From the IMG/VR virus record IMGVR_UViG_3300032050_000533, positions 1-31,469 of that record: DNA of 31,469 nucleotides. One strand, given 5' to 3'. How positions within the stretch are numbered: the first letter of the stretch is position 1; every line of letters starts with the position of its first letter. Source of the stretch: a virus. Shown here piece after piece: positions 7,567 to 15,676 of the stretch. The position numbers and the translations under genes were made by a program. Under the pieces are notes generated by a model. The model was not told the DNA's origin and did not search any database. It worked only from the letters and a program-made list of their open reading frames with translations.

Positions 7567-8463
7567 CTACTTGACTTTAGATAGCACTTCAAGGACATTT
7601 TCCCAAAGTTGCTCAATCTTTTTATCTCCTGTCTTCTTGTAATTAAACTGACCCTCTACGGAGAACCCTCTGACATTTCCTGCCTTTATCTCTGCCCATA
7701 CTTCAGGATTGTCTACCTTGAACGAACCGAACCAAGACCCATCAGGTACATCCTCAAATCCTTTCATCGGATAGATACCCCTCACTTTGTCGCTTATAAA
7801 AGATTCAAACATTGTCACACCTTCAACATACTGCCCTGAATCGTGCATCAAGTTTACATTTGCTTGATACCCTTTCTTAAAGTAGCGTTGTGCTATCTTT
7901 TTTATCGTTTCCTTTGTAAAGACTACATAATACTCCCCATTGTGGTCATTGCGATAAATTGGGGTATCTGCTAACATTAGCGGACCGCTTATGATTTGTT
8001 GCTCTTCATCTTGGATGACAAACTTTTGTTTATCAATCTCCTTCAGTTTATTACTTGCCCACTCCATCATGGAAGTGCCTCCCCATGCATCCCACATCAG
8101 ACCACCGCATCCTTCTGAATATGGGACATCTTTATTCTGTTGATGCCTCTTGAATCCGCTAATCCTTGCAATTGTTTCCCTTGTAATCGGTTCACCCTTT
8201 GCGATTTGGTTAGCACGAATCTTACCAGTTGCCTCACCACAAGAACCCCATCCGTGCTTTTCTACCCAATCCAATGCCCTTTGTGCGTTATTCTTTGCAC
8301 TTTCGGGATAGTCTGTGTAGGATTCCGCAAACTCATCTTCATTGAAGGCAAGGAAGGACCGCTCTATGGCAGGTCTGTCAACCAAACTTATTACGTCTAC
8401 TTCCACATCATCTTCAAGGTCATTTGTGATTTCAAGATTAAATATTGGAATATTCTTTTCCAT
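7567..8463 (-). CDS. prohead maturation protease, XkdF-type (S78-like), with an inserted helical domain
   Basis: 298 aa, ATG at 8463. Residues ~145-275 form an XkdF/S78_2-type protease segment: 'ISGPLMLADTPIYRND', 'GEYYVVFTKETIKKIAQRY', 'NVNLMHDSGQ' (a His expected in the catalytic site) and 'SWFGSFKVDNPEVWAEIKAG' followed by 'VRGFSVEG', in which the Ser of 'GFSVEG' is the likely nucleophile. This is the usual order of prohead proteases. Between an acidic N-terminus with 'EVDVISLVDRPAIE' (the strand that normally opens the protease) and the main domain there is an insert at ~55-135. It has Cys, His and Trp residues (KNNAQRALDWVEKHGWGSCG, RISGFKRHQQN, CGGLMWDAWGG), a helical module also seen in other phage head proteins. 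It precedes scaffold and capsid, its substrates. Confidence 0.75.
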   Translation of the reverse strand: MEKNIPIFNLEITNDLEDDVEVDVISLVDRPAIERSFLAFNEDEFAESYTDYPESAKNNAQRALDWVEKHGWGSCGEATGKIRANQIAKGEPITRETIARISGFKRHQQNKDVPYSEGCGGLMWDAWGGTSMMEWASNKLKEIDKQKFVIQDEEQQIISGPLMLADTPIYRNDHNGEYYVVFTKETIKKIAQRYFKKGYQANVNLMHDSGQYVEGVTMFESFISDKVRGIYPMKGFEDVPDGSWFGSFKVDNPEVWAEIKAGNVRGFSVEGQFNYKKTGDKKIEQLWENVLEVLSKVK

Positions 8464-8486
8464 TGTTACTTTTTTTATTGTTTATG

Positions 8487-10391
8487 TTATCCAAGTCTTG
8501 CTGCTCGGTTTATTCTTACTATCTTTTCTTGTTGGTTAGTAATGTCAGATTCCACAACGTATGCCCTATTGGTAGCAGACCCAAGTTGATTGATACTTTG
8601 TTGGTCCAACCTTGTTACACTTGCCGTTTGAAATAGTGAATTAGGTGAAATAGGTGCAGCACCTCCTCCATCTGTTGATGGTGTTTTAGGTTGCTCAGAT
8701 GACCCACTTTTGAACTTAGATATTGTACTTCCCACAATACCTGCAATCTGTGCAGCAGCGTTAATTTTTAAACCTGCTATCTTCTTAGCACCTATCGCAC
8801 TTGCAATTGCAAAAGCAGGATTTGGAATACCTGGTGGAAGAATGGCAGGAATTGCAGCAGTTTGTGCAGCAACTTGAGTTATCGCAGAACTTGTTGAAGT
8901 AAATATCTTTCCTATTTCAATTGCCTTCTGTATGGCAAAAATTATGTTTGCTAACTTTTCATTCTCTCCAACCAATGATGCTAAAGTATTTAATCCTTGT
9001 ACTGCAAGGTTTGTCTTTGCATCTTGCAACTCTTTAAACGCATCCCTATCGGATTGGTAAAGTTCTTTTAACTTAGTATAAAACTCAGTCTCTTTTTCTA
9101 ATTTTTTAGTCTGTATCTCACTATCAGATGCAGCAATCTGAATCTCTATTTCACTTTTTTTCTGAGCAAAAGCAATTTCTGCCTCTGCCCTTGCAGCCGT
9201 TCCTGCTGCCGTGTTATTAATGTTAGTCTGTAACCTTATCAGTTCAAGTTCTGCCTCTTCTTCAAATATCTGCCTCTTTGCCTCTAACCTTTCTACCTCA
9301 TCTTGTATGAGTTCAGCACTTGCTTTCCTTTGGTCTAACGCAATCTTGTTATTACTCTCACTGATTGACTTGTTTATGTCAACTTGCTCCCTAAGTAAGG
9401 AGTTTTGATTTACTAACTGTTCAGATGCAAAAGCGGTGTACTTTTCCTCTACATCTTTTTTCTCACCTTGTAGTCTTATTATTTCAGCATCAAGTTCAAC
9501 TCTTTTGCCAGTTAATGCGATTTCATTATTTACTTTATCAATCCTTGTGTTTATTAAATCTAATTCCTGTTGCTTTCCTGTTTCTAATACTTTACCTAAA
9601 TCTTTATTTGCCTTAATCCTTTCTTCAATATTTATTAACTCATTGTCTCTTGTTTGTCTTAACTTTTCCGCAGCAATTTCTGTTTCCTTTACTGCATTCA
9701 ATAAAGATGCCTCCGCTAATACTGCATTATTTGTTGCCTTGGTAAGTGCTTTTGCTTGGTCTAACTTCTTAGAGAAGTAATCCCCTGCTGCATTTGTTAA
9801 GTCAGTAAGTGCAGTTGCAGTCTTATCAAAGGCATCATCTACCCCTGTTGCAACATCAAGCATCTCCTTTCCAAAGAGTTTTGCTGATTCTGCTGCTGCA
9901 TCAAAGTCACCAGTGAATATGTTCTTTAATGTCTGCCCCAATAAACCGAATGCCTCAATAGCAGAATTAACTCTTTCAAGTAGGTTATTCTTGATTGCAG
10001 TTGCTAAATCAGTAACTAATTTTTTAGGATTCTCAAATATTTCCTTAAAGAAGTCAACTACCTTATCTGTATTGTCTACAAAGAAAGATATTAAATCAGA
10101 AAAAACTCCACTCAGGAAGTTCATTGATGTACTAAGTAAATCTGCTACCTTTTGATTCTTTCCAAGTACTTGCTGAAAGAACTCAAACCCCTTGTTAACT
10201 ACATTGATGACTCCAAGAGTTTTGATTGCATTACCTATTGACCCGAATGCACCTGCTGCCTGTTTCGCCTCTTTACCTGCATCTTTAGCACTCTTACCTG
10301 CACTATCTATCTTTTTACCTAACTCATCAACGCTTTTACTCGCATTGCCTGAGTCTACCGATATCGTTATACCTACCTTCTCATTTGCCAT
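8487..10391 (-). CDS. tail tape measure protein
   Basis: 634 aa, ATG at 10391, contiguous with the upstream stop. It begins 'VGITISVDSGNASKSVDELG' followed by an Ala/Lys-rich helix, as tape measures do, then hydrophobic segments at ~85-120 (FLSGVFSDLISFFVD). A long coiled coil rich in A, E, K, Q and L spans ~215-470, followed by an Ala/Ile/Pro-rich hydrophobic region at ~490-560 (IPAILPPGIPNPAFAIASAI). The tape measure sets tail length and is ejected at infection. With about 0.15 nm per residue, this length would give a tail near 95 nm, an estimate only. It is the final gene of the tail module and is followed directly by the head protease. Confidence 0.85.
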   Translation of the reverse strand: MANEKVGITISVDSGNASKSVDELGKKIDSAGKSAKDAGKEAKQAAGAFGSIGNAIKTLGVINVVNKGFEFFQQVLGKNQKVADLLSTSMNFLSGVFSDLISFFVDNTDKVVDFFKEIFENPKKLVTDLATAIKNNLLERVNSAIEAFGLLGQTLKNIFTGDFDAAAESAKLFGKEMLDVATGVDDAFDKTATALTDLTNAAGDYFSKKLDQAKALTKATNNAVLAEASLLNAVKETEIAAEKLRQTRDNELINIEERIKANKDLGKVLETGKQQELDLINTRIDKVNNEIALTGKRVELDAEIIRLQGEKKDVEEKYTAFASEQLVNQNSLLREQVDINKSISESNNKIALDQRKASAELIQDEVERLEAKRQIFEEEAELELIRLQTNINNTAAGTAARAEAEIAFAQKKSEIEIQIAASDSEIQTKKLEKETEFYTKLKELYQSDRDAFKELQDAKTNLAVQGLNTLASLVGENEKLANIIFAIQKAIEIGKIFTSTSSAITQVAAQTAAIPAILPPGIPNPAFAIASAIGAKKIAGLKINAAAQIAGIVGSTISKFKSGSSEQPKTPSTDGGGAAPISPNSLFQTASVTRLDQQSINQLGSATNRAYVVESDITNQQEKIVRINRAARLG

Positions 10392-12425
10392 CTAAATATA
10401 GTTTAATTCAATTACTTTAAGAAGTTCCACCTTTGTCACGTTAAAGTCCATAGGGTTATAATCCAAGACCTTATTCAACCTCCAAAGTGAACCATCAATA
10501 TAAATCAGTTTACTAAAATCAAGATTGTAAATATCAATCTCATTCAATTTCAATGAACAGGTCAGTAACTTGCTATCTTTGTCAGTTATCTCTGCAATGT
10601 ACTCGGACCAGTACCCATTGAACAGATTCGCAGCCGTGACAGATGTTGGATTATAGTAAACCTCTTTAGTTGCTCCCCAATTGATATCCGCTTGAGGATT
10701 ATACGGGTCATCTAAATGCCCTGCATAACCATAATCGCCATAGGATGCTATCACGCTTCCCCCAATTCCGTTTATCATATTCCAAGAACTCACACTGCTA
10801 ATCTTCTTTGCTTGAAGAATCCTGATAACAGAATCCATCTTATCTTCTTTGGTGTTCTCGTTGGATAGTTTGTAAATAGCAGGATATATCTTATCTGTTC
10901 CTGTTTTTCTGTAAAGCACAGTACCTGCAAAGATTATCTCTGTCGCATCCACCTCCTTTACAAACTCATTCTCACTATCATAAATGAAATCACCATACCC
11001 CTCATTAAACTTCTTGCGGTAATTCTCTGCATAGAAGTCATTGTCTTGCTTGTACTTGTAATCGTAATACCTTGCAGTAAACTCACTCATTGGTTTCAAC
11101 CTCATTACACTTCCTCGGTCTACCTTATCGGTCCAATCAATTTGACTACCATCATAGAAGTCTATGAAAGGTTTAATGATTAGTTTCTTCTCTACAAGTT
11201 TGTCCTCATAGACATAAAGGTTGAACATCTTTACAATAGATGCAAAGAAGTCCTTCTGAAAGACCCCTTTAGGTATCGTGTTATTGATTACAATACTATC
11301 CCCATAGTTAACAGTAACCTCTGTTGGATTGCTTGAGATTACGCTAAAGTTTCCCGATTCAATATCTAAATCTGAGAAGTTGCCTACCAAATCAACATCT
11401 AAAGTATCAGTATTGACAAGGGTAACCAATGCAACACTGAGGTCAGCGTTGAAGTTGTAATTGCTCCCAGGGGTAGTGTAAGTAACACCCGAAATCGGTG
11501 TGCCATTCTTCCTGAGTTGTATAGTAAAGTCGCTTGATGGACTGATTGCATTTATCACCCCTGATATGTTCAAGGTAATGCTCCCTAAGAATGCCGTTGC
11601 TGAATTATAGGTAAAGTCGCTACCACTTCCCGTGATGGTGAAGTTTCCTGCATTAAGAATGTCAAATTCTACATTTCCACTGGCATTGATATAGTTTTTA
11701 ACCTTTGCCGTTGCAAGTAAGTTAAGTGCAGTGCTTTTGGTTAATGTCTTCTGATTGTGAGGAATGACCAACCTATTCATCAATGCCGTACTAAGCAAAG
11801 GAAAGTCATAGGTATAACTTGACCCGTCAAGTATCTTTGTCAAGTATTCTTTTACATACAAAGCAGGTCTGAAGGCATCAAAGGAAAAGTCTACCTTGTT
11901 GGTTGATTCTACCCCATAGTCAATCAATGGGAAGTAAACACCAGTTCCACTAATATTGTCCCAACTATTTTGGATGTTGGTATAGTTCCAAGTAGTATCA
12001 GCAATACCAAAGTCTATGTCTTCAAGTTTCTTGTTTCCAAGTGCGTTAATGAATCCACCCAACTCACCAAAAACTGCAACCTCATATTCTATGCTCCTAT
12101 CATCAATGATAATCTCAAGCAACCTTAAAACTCCCTTAAATATCTGAATCTTATCTACCAAGATAATACAAGGAACTGACTTGGTAGCATTGAAGTTGTA
12201 ACCCACATTTGGTTGTCCTTCATTGTATAGATTGGCATTCCCGAACTCAAATATATTACCGAATAACTTATTATTTGTATCATTTCCAGGTAGTACTATT
12301 GTTTTACTAAATGAGGTGTTCCTTGTTGCAAAGTCTTGGATTTCATCAATCGCATAGGTAAACTCTGCGGAGATGTTTTTTGTAAGGTCAAGTCTGTAGT
12401 TATCTATGTAAATTTCAGTCCTCAT
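10392..12425 (-). CDS. large tail-tip / baseplate-hub-like protein
   Basis: 677 aa, ATG at 12425, overlapping the upstream stop by ATGA. It starts 'MRTEIYIDNYRLDLTKNISA' and continues with 'RNTSFSKTIVLPGNDTNNKL', 'IFEFGNANLYNEGQPNVGYN' and 'CIILVDKIQIFKGVLRLLEI', a beta-rich scheme of tail-tip hub proteins. An insert at ~240-390 is rich in S, G, N and T, like an immunoglobulin-type domain. The C-terminal third is a mixed region with many Tyr and Asp residues ending in 'LNKVLDYNPMDFNVTKVELL'. This closing phrase, of the type 'W-R-L-x-K-V-x-D-Y-x-P', is frequent in tail proteins of Bacteroidota phages. It lies between a smaller tail protein and the tape measure. Exact role (hub versus fibre attachment) is inferred. 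Confidence 0.7.
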   Translation of the reverse strand: MRTEIYIDNYRLDLTKNISAEFTYAIDEIQDFATRNTSFSKTIVLPGNDTNNKLFGNIFEFGNANLYNEGQPNVGYNFNATKSVPCIILVDKIQIFKGVLRLLEIIIDDRSIEYEVAVFGELGGFINALGNKKLEDIDFGIADTTWNYTNIQNSWDNISGTGVYFPLIDYGVESTNKVDFSFDAFRPALYVKEYLTKILDGSSYTYDFPLLSTALMNRLVIPHNQKTLTKSTALNLLATAKVKNYINASGNVEFDILNAGNFTITGSGSDFTYNSATAFLGSITLNISGVINAISPSSDFTIQLRKNGTPISGVTYTTPGSNYNFNADLSVALVTLVNTDTLDVDLVGNFSDLDIESGNFSVISSNPTEVTVNYGDSIVINNTIPKGVFQKDFFASIVKMFNLYVYEDKLVEKKLIIKPFIDFYDGSQIDWTDKVDRGSVMRLKPMSEFTARYYDYKYKQDNDFYAENYRKKFNEGYGDFIYDSENEFVKEVDATEIIFAGTVLYRKTGTDKIYPAIYKLSNENTKEDKMDSVIRILQAKKISSVSSWNMINGIGGSVIASYGDYGYAGHLDDPYNPQADINWGATKEVYYNPTSVTAANLFNGYWSEYIAEITDKDSKLLTCSLKLNEIDIYNLDFSKLIYIDGSLWRLNKVLDYNPMDFNVTKVELLKVIELNYI

Positions 12426-13609
12426 CGGAATTGAGAATATTTTTTGTTCGCAATCTGCACATCAAGTTCAAGATTAAACATCTTGTCTGCAATCCTCTTC
12501 TTTTCTTCCCAATTGCTTGTCATAGTGACAATAGGATAGTAGTACCCACCTTGTTCAAAATAGACCTCAGGTGATTGGATTAACTCCCTCAACCAATTGT
12601 AATCAGTCACATTTAAATAATTACTTCGCAGTTTGTACATTGTTGTATGCTCCACAACATATTTAGTTGCACCAGGGTTGATTCTGTTATAATCATCATA
12701 GGACCGCATTGCAGTTGCAGAAGCATTGTACCTAAACTTACTACCTTCGTACTGCTTTGATTCCACATTCCTTGATTCCTTATTTACCAATCTAAAGTGC
12801 ATGGTATCATACCCTCCTAACTGATTCAAGAAATGCAATGCTATCGGTGTGTAGTTAGGATTGCAAACAAGTTTAACCCTTACCTCATCCCCGAAACTTG
12901 TCCCATTGTGCAACTTGATTCCATAAGAGTAAGCAGTTGAAGGGATGACTGTTGAACCATACCAAGAATTAATGGCAGTTGGTGAGATGTCAAGCAGACT
13001 AAAAGATTCTTGTGGGTCTGTTGAGGTTGTTACTGCACTTCCGTTTGTAGTACCATTCTCGTTATATAATTGTACTGAAGGATACACATTTGTAGTGACT
13101 CCTGATGCGTACATATACCCAATGTGCAACTTATCCGTAAAGGCACATTCAACATTGCTCAAATCTCTATTGGTCAACCATTCATTGATGTATGACTTAA
13201 AATAGGTCGGAGATTGTGCAGGATTGTAAAAGTCGGGATAGTAGAAGTTGAATGCTACATAGGTCTGCTCAAGAAGATTTGTGTAAGTAGTTCCACCGTA
13301 TTCCTCTCCGTATTTTATGGTATATTCCTTGTAAATGTTGTCAGTAGATGAACTGAAAAGGGTAGTGGCAGTATTGGGAGTAAAGTATGAAGAAGCATAG
13401 TTCCTCATAATGTTTCCTGCATTAAATATACCCTTGGTACTGGTCACATCAGGGAACTGCTTAATCCTTGCCACCAAGACCGCATCTACATAGACATCAA
13501 AGACATACTTAAAATTGGTTGATGCCTTATTTGTACTATCCACCACGAACCAAAGGTCATCGTGAAGGGATGCGTATTGTTCGGGTATGCTATTAACTGT
13601 TATTGCCAT
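12422..13609 (-). CDS. tail protein, probable tail-tip component
   Basis: 395 aa, ATG at 13609, 2 nt after the upstream stop. Recognisable phrases are 'LHDDLWFVVDSTNKASTNFK' with 'YVFDVYVDAVLVARIKQFPD', 'GIFNAGNIMRNYASSYF' and 'LHFLNQLGGYDTMHFRLVNK'. This reads as an N-terminal beta-sandwich followed by a larger beta domain ('NQLGGYDTxxF' recurs in phage tail proteins paired with the next gene). The C-terminus 'LELDVQIANKKYSQFR' runs into the start of the next gene. The paired arrangement with the 677-aa protein and the tape measure suggests both are tail-tip components. I cannot say which is Dit-like. Confidence 0.6.
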   Translation of the reverse strand: MAITVNSIPEQYASLHDDLWFVVDSTNKASTNFKYVFDVYVDAVLVARIKQFPDVTSTKGIFNAGNIMRNYASSYFTPNTATTLFSSSTDNIYKEYTIKYGEEYGGTTYTNLLEQTYVAFNFYYPDFYNPAQSPTYFKSYINEWLTNRDLSNVECAFTDKLHIGYMYASGVTTNVYPSVQLYNENGTTNGSAVTTSTDPQESFSLLDISPTAINSWYGSTVIPSTAYSYGIKLHNGTSFGDEVRVKLVCNPNYTPIALHFLNQLGGYDTMHFRLVNKESRNVESKQYEGSKFRYNASATAMRSYDDYNRINPGATKYVVEHTTMYKLRSNYLNVTDYNWLRELIQSPEVYFEQGGYYYPIVTMTSNWEEKKRIADKMFNLELDVQIANKKYSQFR

Positions 13610-13611
13610 AA

Positions 13612-14319
13612 TTACTTGTTGTCTTTGTTAATTAGCAGATTCCTTGATTTTATGACTACCGCAATGTCTGCCACCATTGCCTTGGCAATTGTCTGAGTAA
13701 ACAAGTCCCCAAAGTATTCATTTACTGCATCATCAAAGAACCCTGTTCTCTTTAATCCTTGTTGCTTAATCTTCCTTGCTATAAGATAGGCGGTAGTTCT
13801 TCCCGTGTTTAAATCTGAGACTGATTTACGCTTCCTTTGCAGTCCTGAGGTATTATATTTTTGGTCTTCCCTTCTTGATGCACGGGCATTCCTTTTGACC
13901 CACTTCTGAATGGCATTTACCATCGGTCCATTCATCTTAGGGAAAGCAGATTGATATTTGTATGGTGAGTTAGGTTGCTTAGATATAAAACCCTGCACAC
14001 CCTTATTGACATAATCATAGTACTTTGAGGCAGGATTGCTTGGGTCATAACCTACCTGCAATTCATACTTTGACTCTTTTCTTGTTAGTTCTCCACTGCT
14101 AATACCATCAATCAACCCACCTGTGTCTATGACATTTGCATTGGTTATGTTCTCTTTGACCTTCTCAATAAAGGCAAGAGCAAACTGAATGATAGCATCT
14201 TGAACGAATGTGAGTTCAGCAATTTCTGCATCTCCTTTACGTTCTAACTCTTTGACAATGGCATTAATTGTCCCATCGTTTACAAGTTCATTCTGTATCT
14301 GACTAATGCTTTTTGCCAT
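13612..14319 (-). CDS. tail completion protein, HK97 gp10-like
   Basis: 235 aa, ATG at 14319, overlapping the chaperone-extension frame by 17 nt. The N-terminal helices 'IIQFALAFIEKVKENITNAN' are followed by 'IDTGGLIDGISSGELTRKES', 'YDPSNPASKYYDYVNKGVQG' and 'FPKMNGPMVNAIQKWVKRNA'. The C-terminal part contains 'AYLIARKIKQQGLKRTGFFD'. A 'helix - T/S-G-x-L - beta - Y-x-x-x-v-x-x-G - ... - A-x-x-I-x-x-x-G-x-x-x-x-x-F' plan is that of gp10-like/HK97 tail-completion proteins, although the basic loop (RASRREDQK) is longer than usual. It belongs to the tail module between chaperone and tail-tip genes. Confidence 0.65.
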   Translation of the reverse strand: MAKSISQIQNELVNDGTINAIVKELERKGDAEIAELTFVQDAIIQFALAFIEKVKENITNANVIDTGGLIDGISSGELTRKESKYELQVGYDPSNPASKYYDYVNKGVQGFISKQPNSPYKYQSAFPKMNGPMVNAIQKWVKRNARASRREDQKYNTSGLQRKRKSVSDLNTGRTTAYLIARKIKQQGLKRTGFFDDAVNEYFGDLFTQTIAKAMVADIAVVIKSRNLLINKDNK

Positions 14320-14566
14320 TCTTTATGCTTTGCTCCCTATCAAGTTCTGCCTTTGCTTTAATGTAGGATAAATCATTTAGGAAGTTGATGGTTGATAATT
14401 TAAAGGATTGCTCAAGTGTAATCTTTTCATGCTCTGCAACCAACTTGCATTGGTAAATCCATCCATACTGTCGCATAAAACCTGAATTATCATCTCGGTG
14501 TGCCTCTCTGTCATCTTCATCTTCTTCGTGTCCTTTTTCAAATAATCCTGAGAAACTTTTATCCAA
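14303..14566 (-). CDS. out-of-frame C-terminal extension of the tail assembly chaperone
   Basis: This frame overlaps the 3' part of the gene at 14377-15063 in the -1 register and runs on to TAG at 14303. The first ~30 codons are a shadow (acidic, low quality). From the ATG at 14473 on, the reading 'MRQYGWIYQCKLVAEHEKIT', 'LEQSFKLSTINFLNDLSYIK' looks like a true helical domain, whereas the overlapping zero frame there looks poorer. An upstream gene with a second frame joined by -1 slippage just before the tape measure and tail genes is the gpG/gpGT arrangement of siphophages. The segment is probably made as a fusion, or possibly from the internal ATG. Start given is the first codon of the open frame (TTG), not a proven start. 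Confidence 0.6.
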   Translation of the reverse strand: MDKSFSGLFEKGHEEDEDDREAHRDDNSGFMRQYGWIYQCKLVAEHEKITLEQSFKLSTINFLNDLSYIKAKAELDREQSIKNGKKH

Positions 14567-15063
14567 GTTCTGAATACAAGATAAAAAAAAACCACGCTAC
14601 CCATTACATCGGCAATAGATGCAGTTAGTAAATCATCTGCATACACATCATGCTTACTTGCATCGTATTCCTCATCCTTCCACCCAAATATGGTAAATCT
14701 TTGAGGTATGACCATTGAGGCAGCAATCTTATGTATGTTACCTGCAAAGTCTCCTGAGAAGTATTTAGTCTCAATATACCTTGCTGCTTCCATGTCCTTA
14801 ATATTGTAATTGCAACGATACCTCTTGCCCTTTACCTTTATGTAGTCAACCTTGTTAACTGGTACATCAGTTTTCAAAAACTCAATCTTTTTGGCAAGTT
14901 TGATGGTCTTGTTTAAAGGTAGGTTCATCACCTCGGTTTCTGTCTTGCCTGTGATTATGGAGATTACCTTTATTGATACAGTCTCTATGTCCTCATTGTC
15001 AGACTGACTAAATAAGTTCATTAATTGCTGCCATTGGAAGACTGTTACGTTGGACCAATTCAT
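14377..15063 (-). CDS. tail assembly chaperone (gpG-like)
   Basis: 228 aa, ATG at 15063 (MNWSNVTVFQWQQLMNLFSQ). It is an alpha-helical protein with 'VSIKVISIITGKTETEVMNL', 'KRYRCNYNIKDMEAARYIET', 'FAGNIHKIAASMVIPQR', 'YADDLLTASIADVMGSVVFF' and 'LVFRTWIKVSQDYLKKD'. The 'V-Q-W-Q-x-L' opening and the helical body match a class of Bacteroidota phage chaperones; they bind the tape measure before tube assembly. The frame is overlapped by a second open frame (14303-14566) and has a canonical slippery heptamer 9 codons before its stop. It is the first gene after the 643-nt noncoding region, so its transcription start probably lies there. Confidence 0.65.
   Translation of the reverse strand: MNWSNVTVFQWQQLMNLFSQSDNEDIETVSIKVISIITGKTETEVMNLPLNKTIKLAKKIEFLKTDVPVNKVDYIKVKGKRYRCNYNIKDMEAARYIETKYFSGDFAGNIHKIAASMVIPQRFTIFGWKDEEYDASKHDVYADDLLTASIADVMGSVVFFYLVFRTWIKVSQDYLKKDTKKMKMTERHTEMIIQVLCDSMDGFTNASWLQSMKRLHLSNPLNYQPSTS
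14398..14404 (-). promoter_or_regulatory. candidate -1 frameshift heptamer T TTA AAT
   Basis: On the minus strand the zero-frame codons TTA AAT preceded by T give TTTAAAT, which re-pairs as TTT AAA in the -1 frame; this is a canonical X XXY YYZ heptamer. It lies shortly before the zero-frame stop (9 codons counting the stop). A slip here would join the chaperone to the last ~33 codons of the second frame. A second, weaker site, G GTT TTA at 14476-14482, would give a longer and more natural-looking extension. Confidence 0.5.
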
Positions 15064-15140
15064 GTTAGTATATAGTTTAAATGTGGTTTAGTGTATAAGG
15101 TAATCTTAATCTACTCCCGAACAAGGTTATGAGGGAAGTT

Positions 15141-15190
15141 GGTCAGAACAGAAGTTGCCCCCTACCCCCAATAGGAAACAACTACTGACC
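15141..15190 (-). other. G-rich two-part stem-loop
   Basis: On the minus strand GGTCAG pairs with CTGACC (outer stem, 15185-15190 with 15141-15146) and AGTTG with CAACT (inner stem, 15179-15183 with 15153-15157). The loop contains GGGGGTAGGGGG (15158-15169), an unusual run in this AT-rich genome. No T-tract follows, so it is not a simple terminator. Confidence 0.5.
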
Positions 15191-15384
15191 ATCTACTCCG
15201 TCACATAGGTAATCGGGTTAGTCGGCTGAAAAGGGAAAAAGTTACATCCTTCTTTTCATTTAACAGATTTAAACTCCTTGAATTCAGAACTTTGAGAGGT
15301 AGGCGACTACTTGCAAAAAAATTTGCTGTCTTTCCAGCTGTCACCAACTTTTTCTTTCAATGTTTCGGGGTTGGCACCTTCAGT

Positions 15385-15504
15385 AGTCAGGACAGGATTC
15401 GAACCTGTATGAAGAGTATGTGTGTCTCTTCTCCTATGGGTTTACCTCAAGGGTTTCCACCTGCCATCGCACGTTGTAGCATCTACCAATTCCGCCACCT
15501 GACT
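15385..15504 (-). tRNA. atypical tRNA-Leu-like gene, anticodon arm unresolved
   Basis: On the minus strand the ends are a clean class-II tRNA. A 7-bp acceptor stem (AGTCAGG / CCTGACT) is followed by TG, a D arm of the leucine type (GCG GAATTGGTAGA TGC) and a perfect T arm (ACAGG TTCGAAT CCTGT). A 6-bp variable-arm stem (GAAGAG / CTCTTC) precedes the T arm. The total is 120 nt, about 30 more than normal. The 45 nt between D arm and variable arm contain no standard 5-7-5 anticodon hairpin. The stretch TTGAGGT resembles a Leu(GAG) anticodon loop, but its flanks (AACCC and AAACC) do not pair. No CCA is encoded. It may be a degenerate tRNA, a tRNA with a short insertion, or a tRNA mimic. Confidence 0.6.
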
Positions 15505-15526
15505 TAAATCATTCCAAAGTTAGGGT

Positions 15527-15561
15527 AAAAAAAGAACCCACACTGGTAGAGCAGTATGGGT
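15527..15561 (-). terminator. intrinsic terminator with a possible alternative 5' arm
   Basis: On the minus strand ACCCATACTG pairs with CAGTGTGGGT (10 bp, one G-U) around CTCTAC and is followed by TC and seven T. A second upstream arm, GAACCCAC (15571-15578), is also complementary to the 3' arm extended by TC (GTGGGTTC, 15534-15541), so two folds compete. It lies 23 nt before the tRNA-like element. Confidence 0.8.
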
Positions 15562-15676
15562 CTAATCGTAGTGGGTTCACTAAAATCAAACCCGAAACAT
15601 ACTCTACTATCTTTCGGATTGACAAAGCAAAAATACTAAATATTTTAGAATACTAACTTTTTTAGCAGATTATTTT

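Noticed and set aside
8140-8589. Plus-strand open frame opposite the protease and tape-measure junction
   Set aside because: Hydrophobic, Cys-rich shadow translation of minus-strand genes; no promoter or protein-like motif.
15385-15504. Group I intron in a tRNA-Leu
   Set aside because: The extra ~30 nt is far too short for a group I intron and lacks its core elements.
15292-15507. Plus-strand open frame across the tRNA-like element
   Set aside because: It runs through the perfectly paired acceptor and T arms on the opposite strand; the fold explains the sequence better.
15628-15635. TATTTTTG as promoter for the noncoding region
   Set aside because: It matches TAnnTTTG, but the region is AT-rich and no TTG lies at the right distance upstream.
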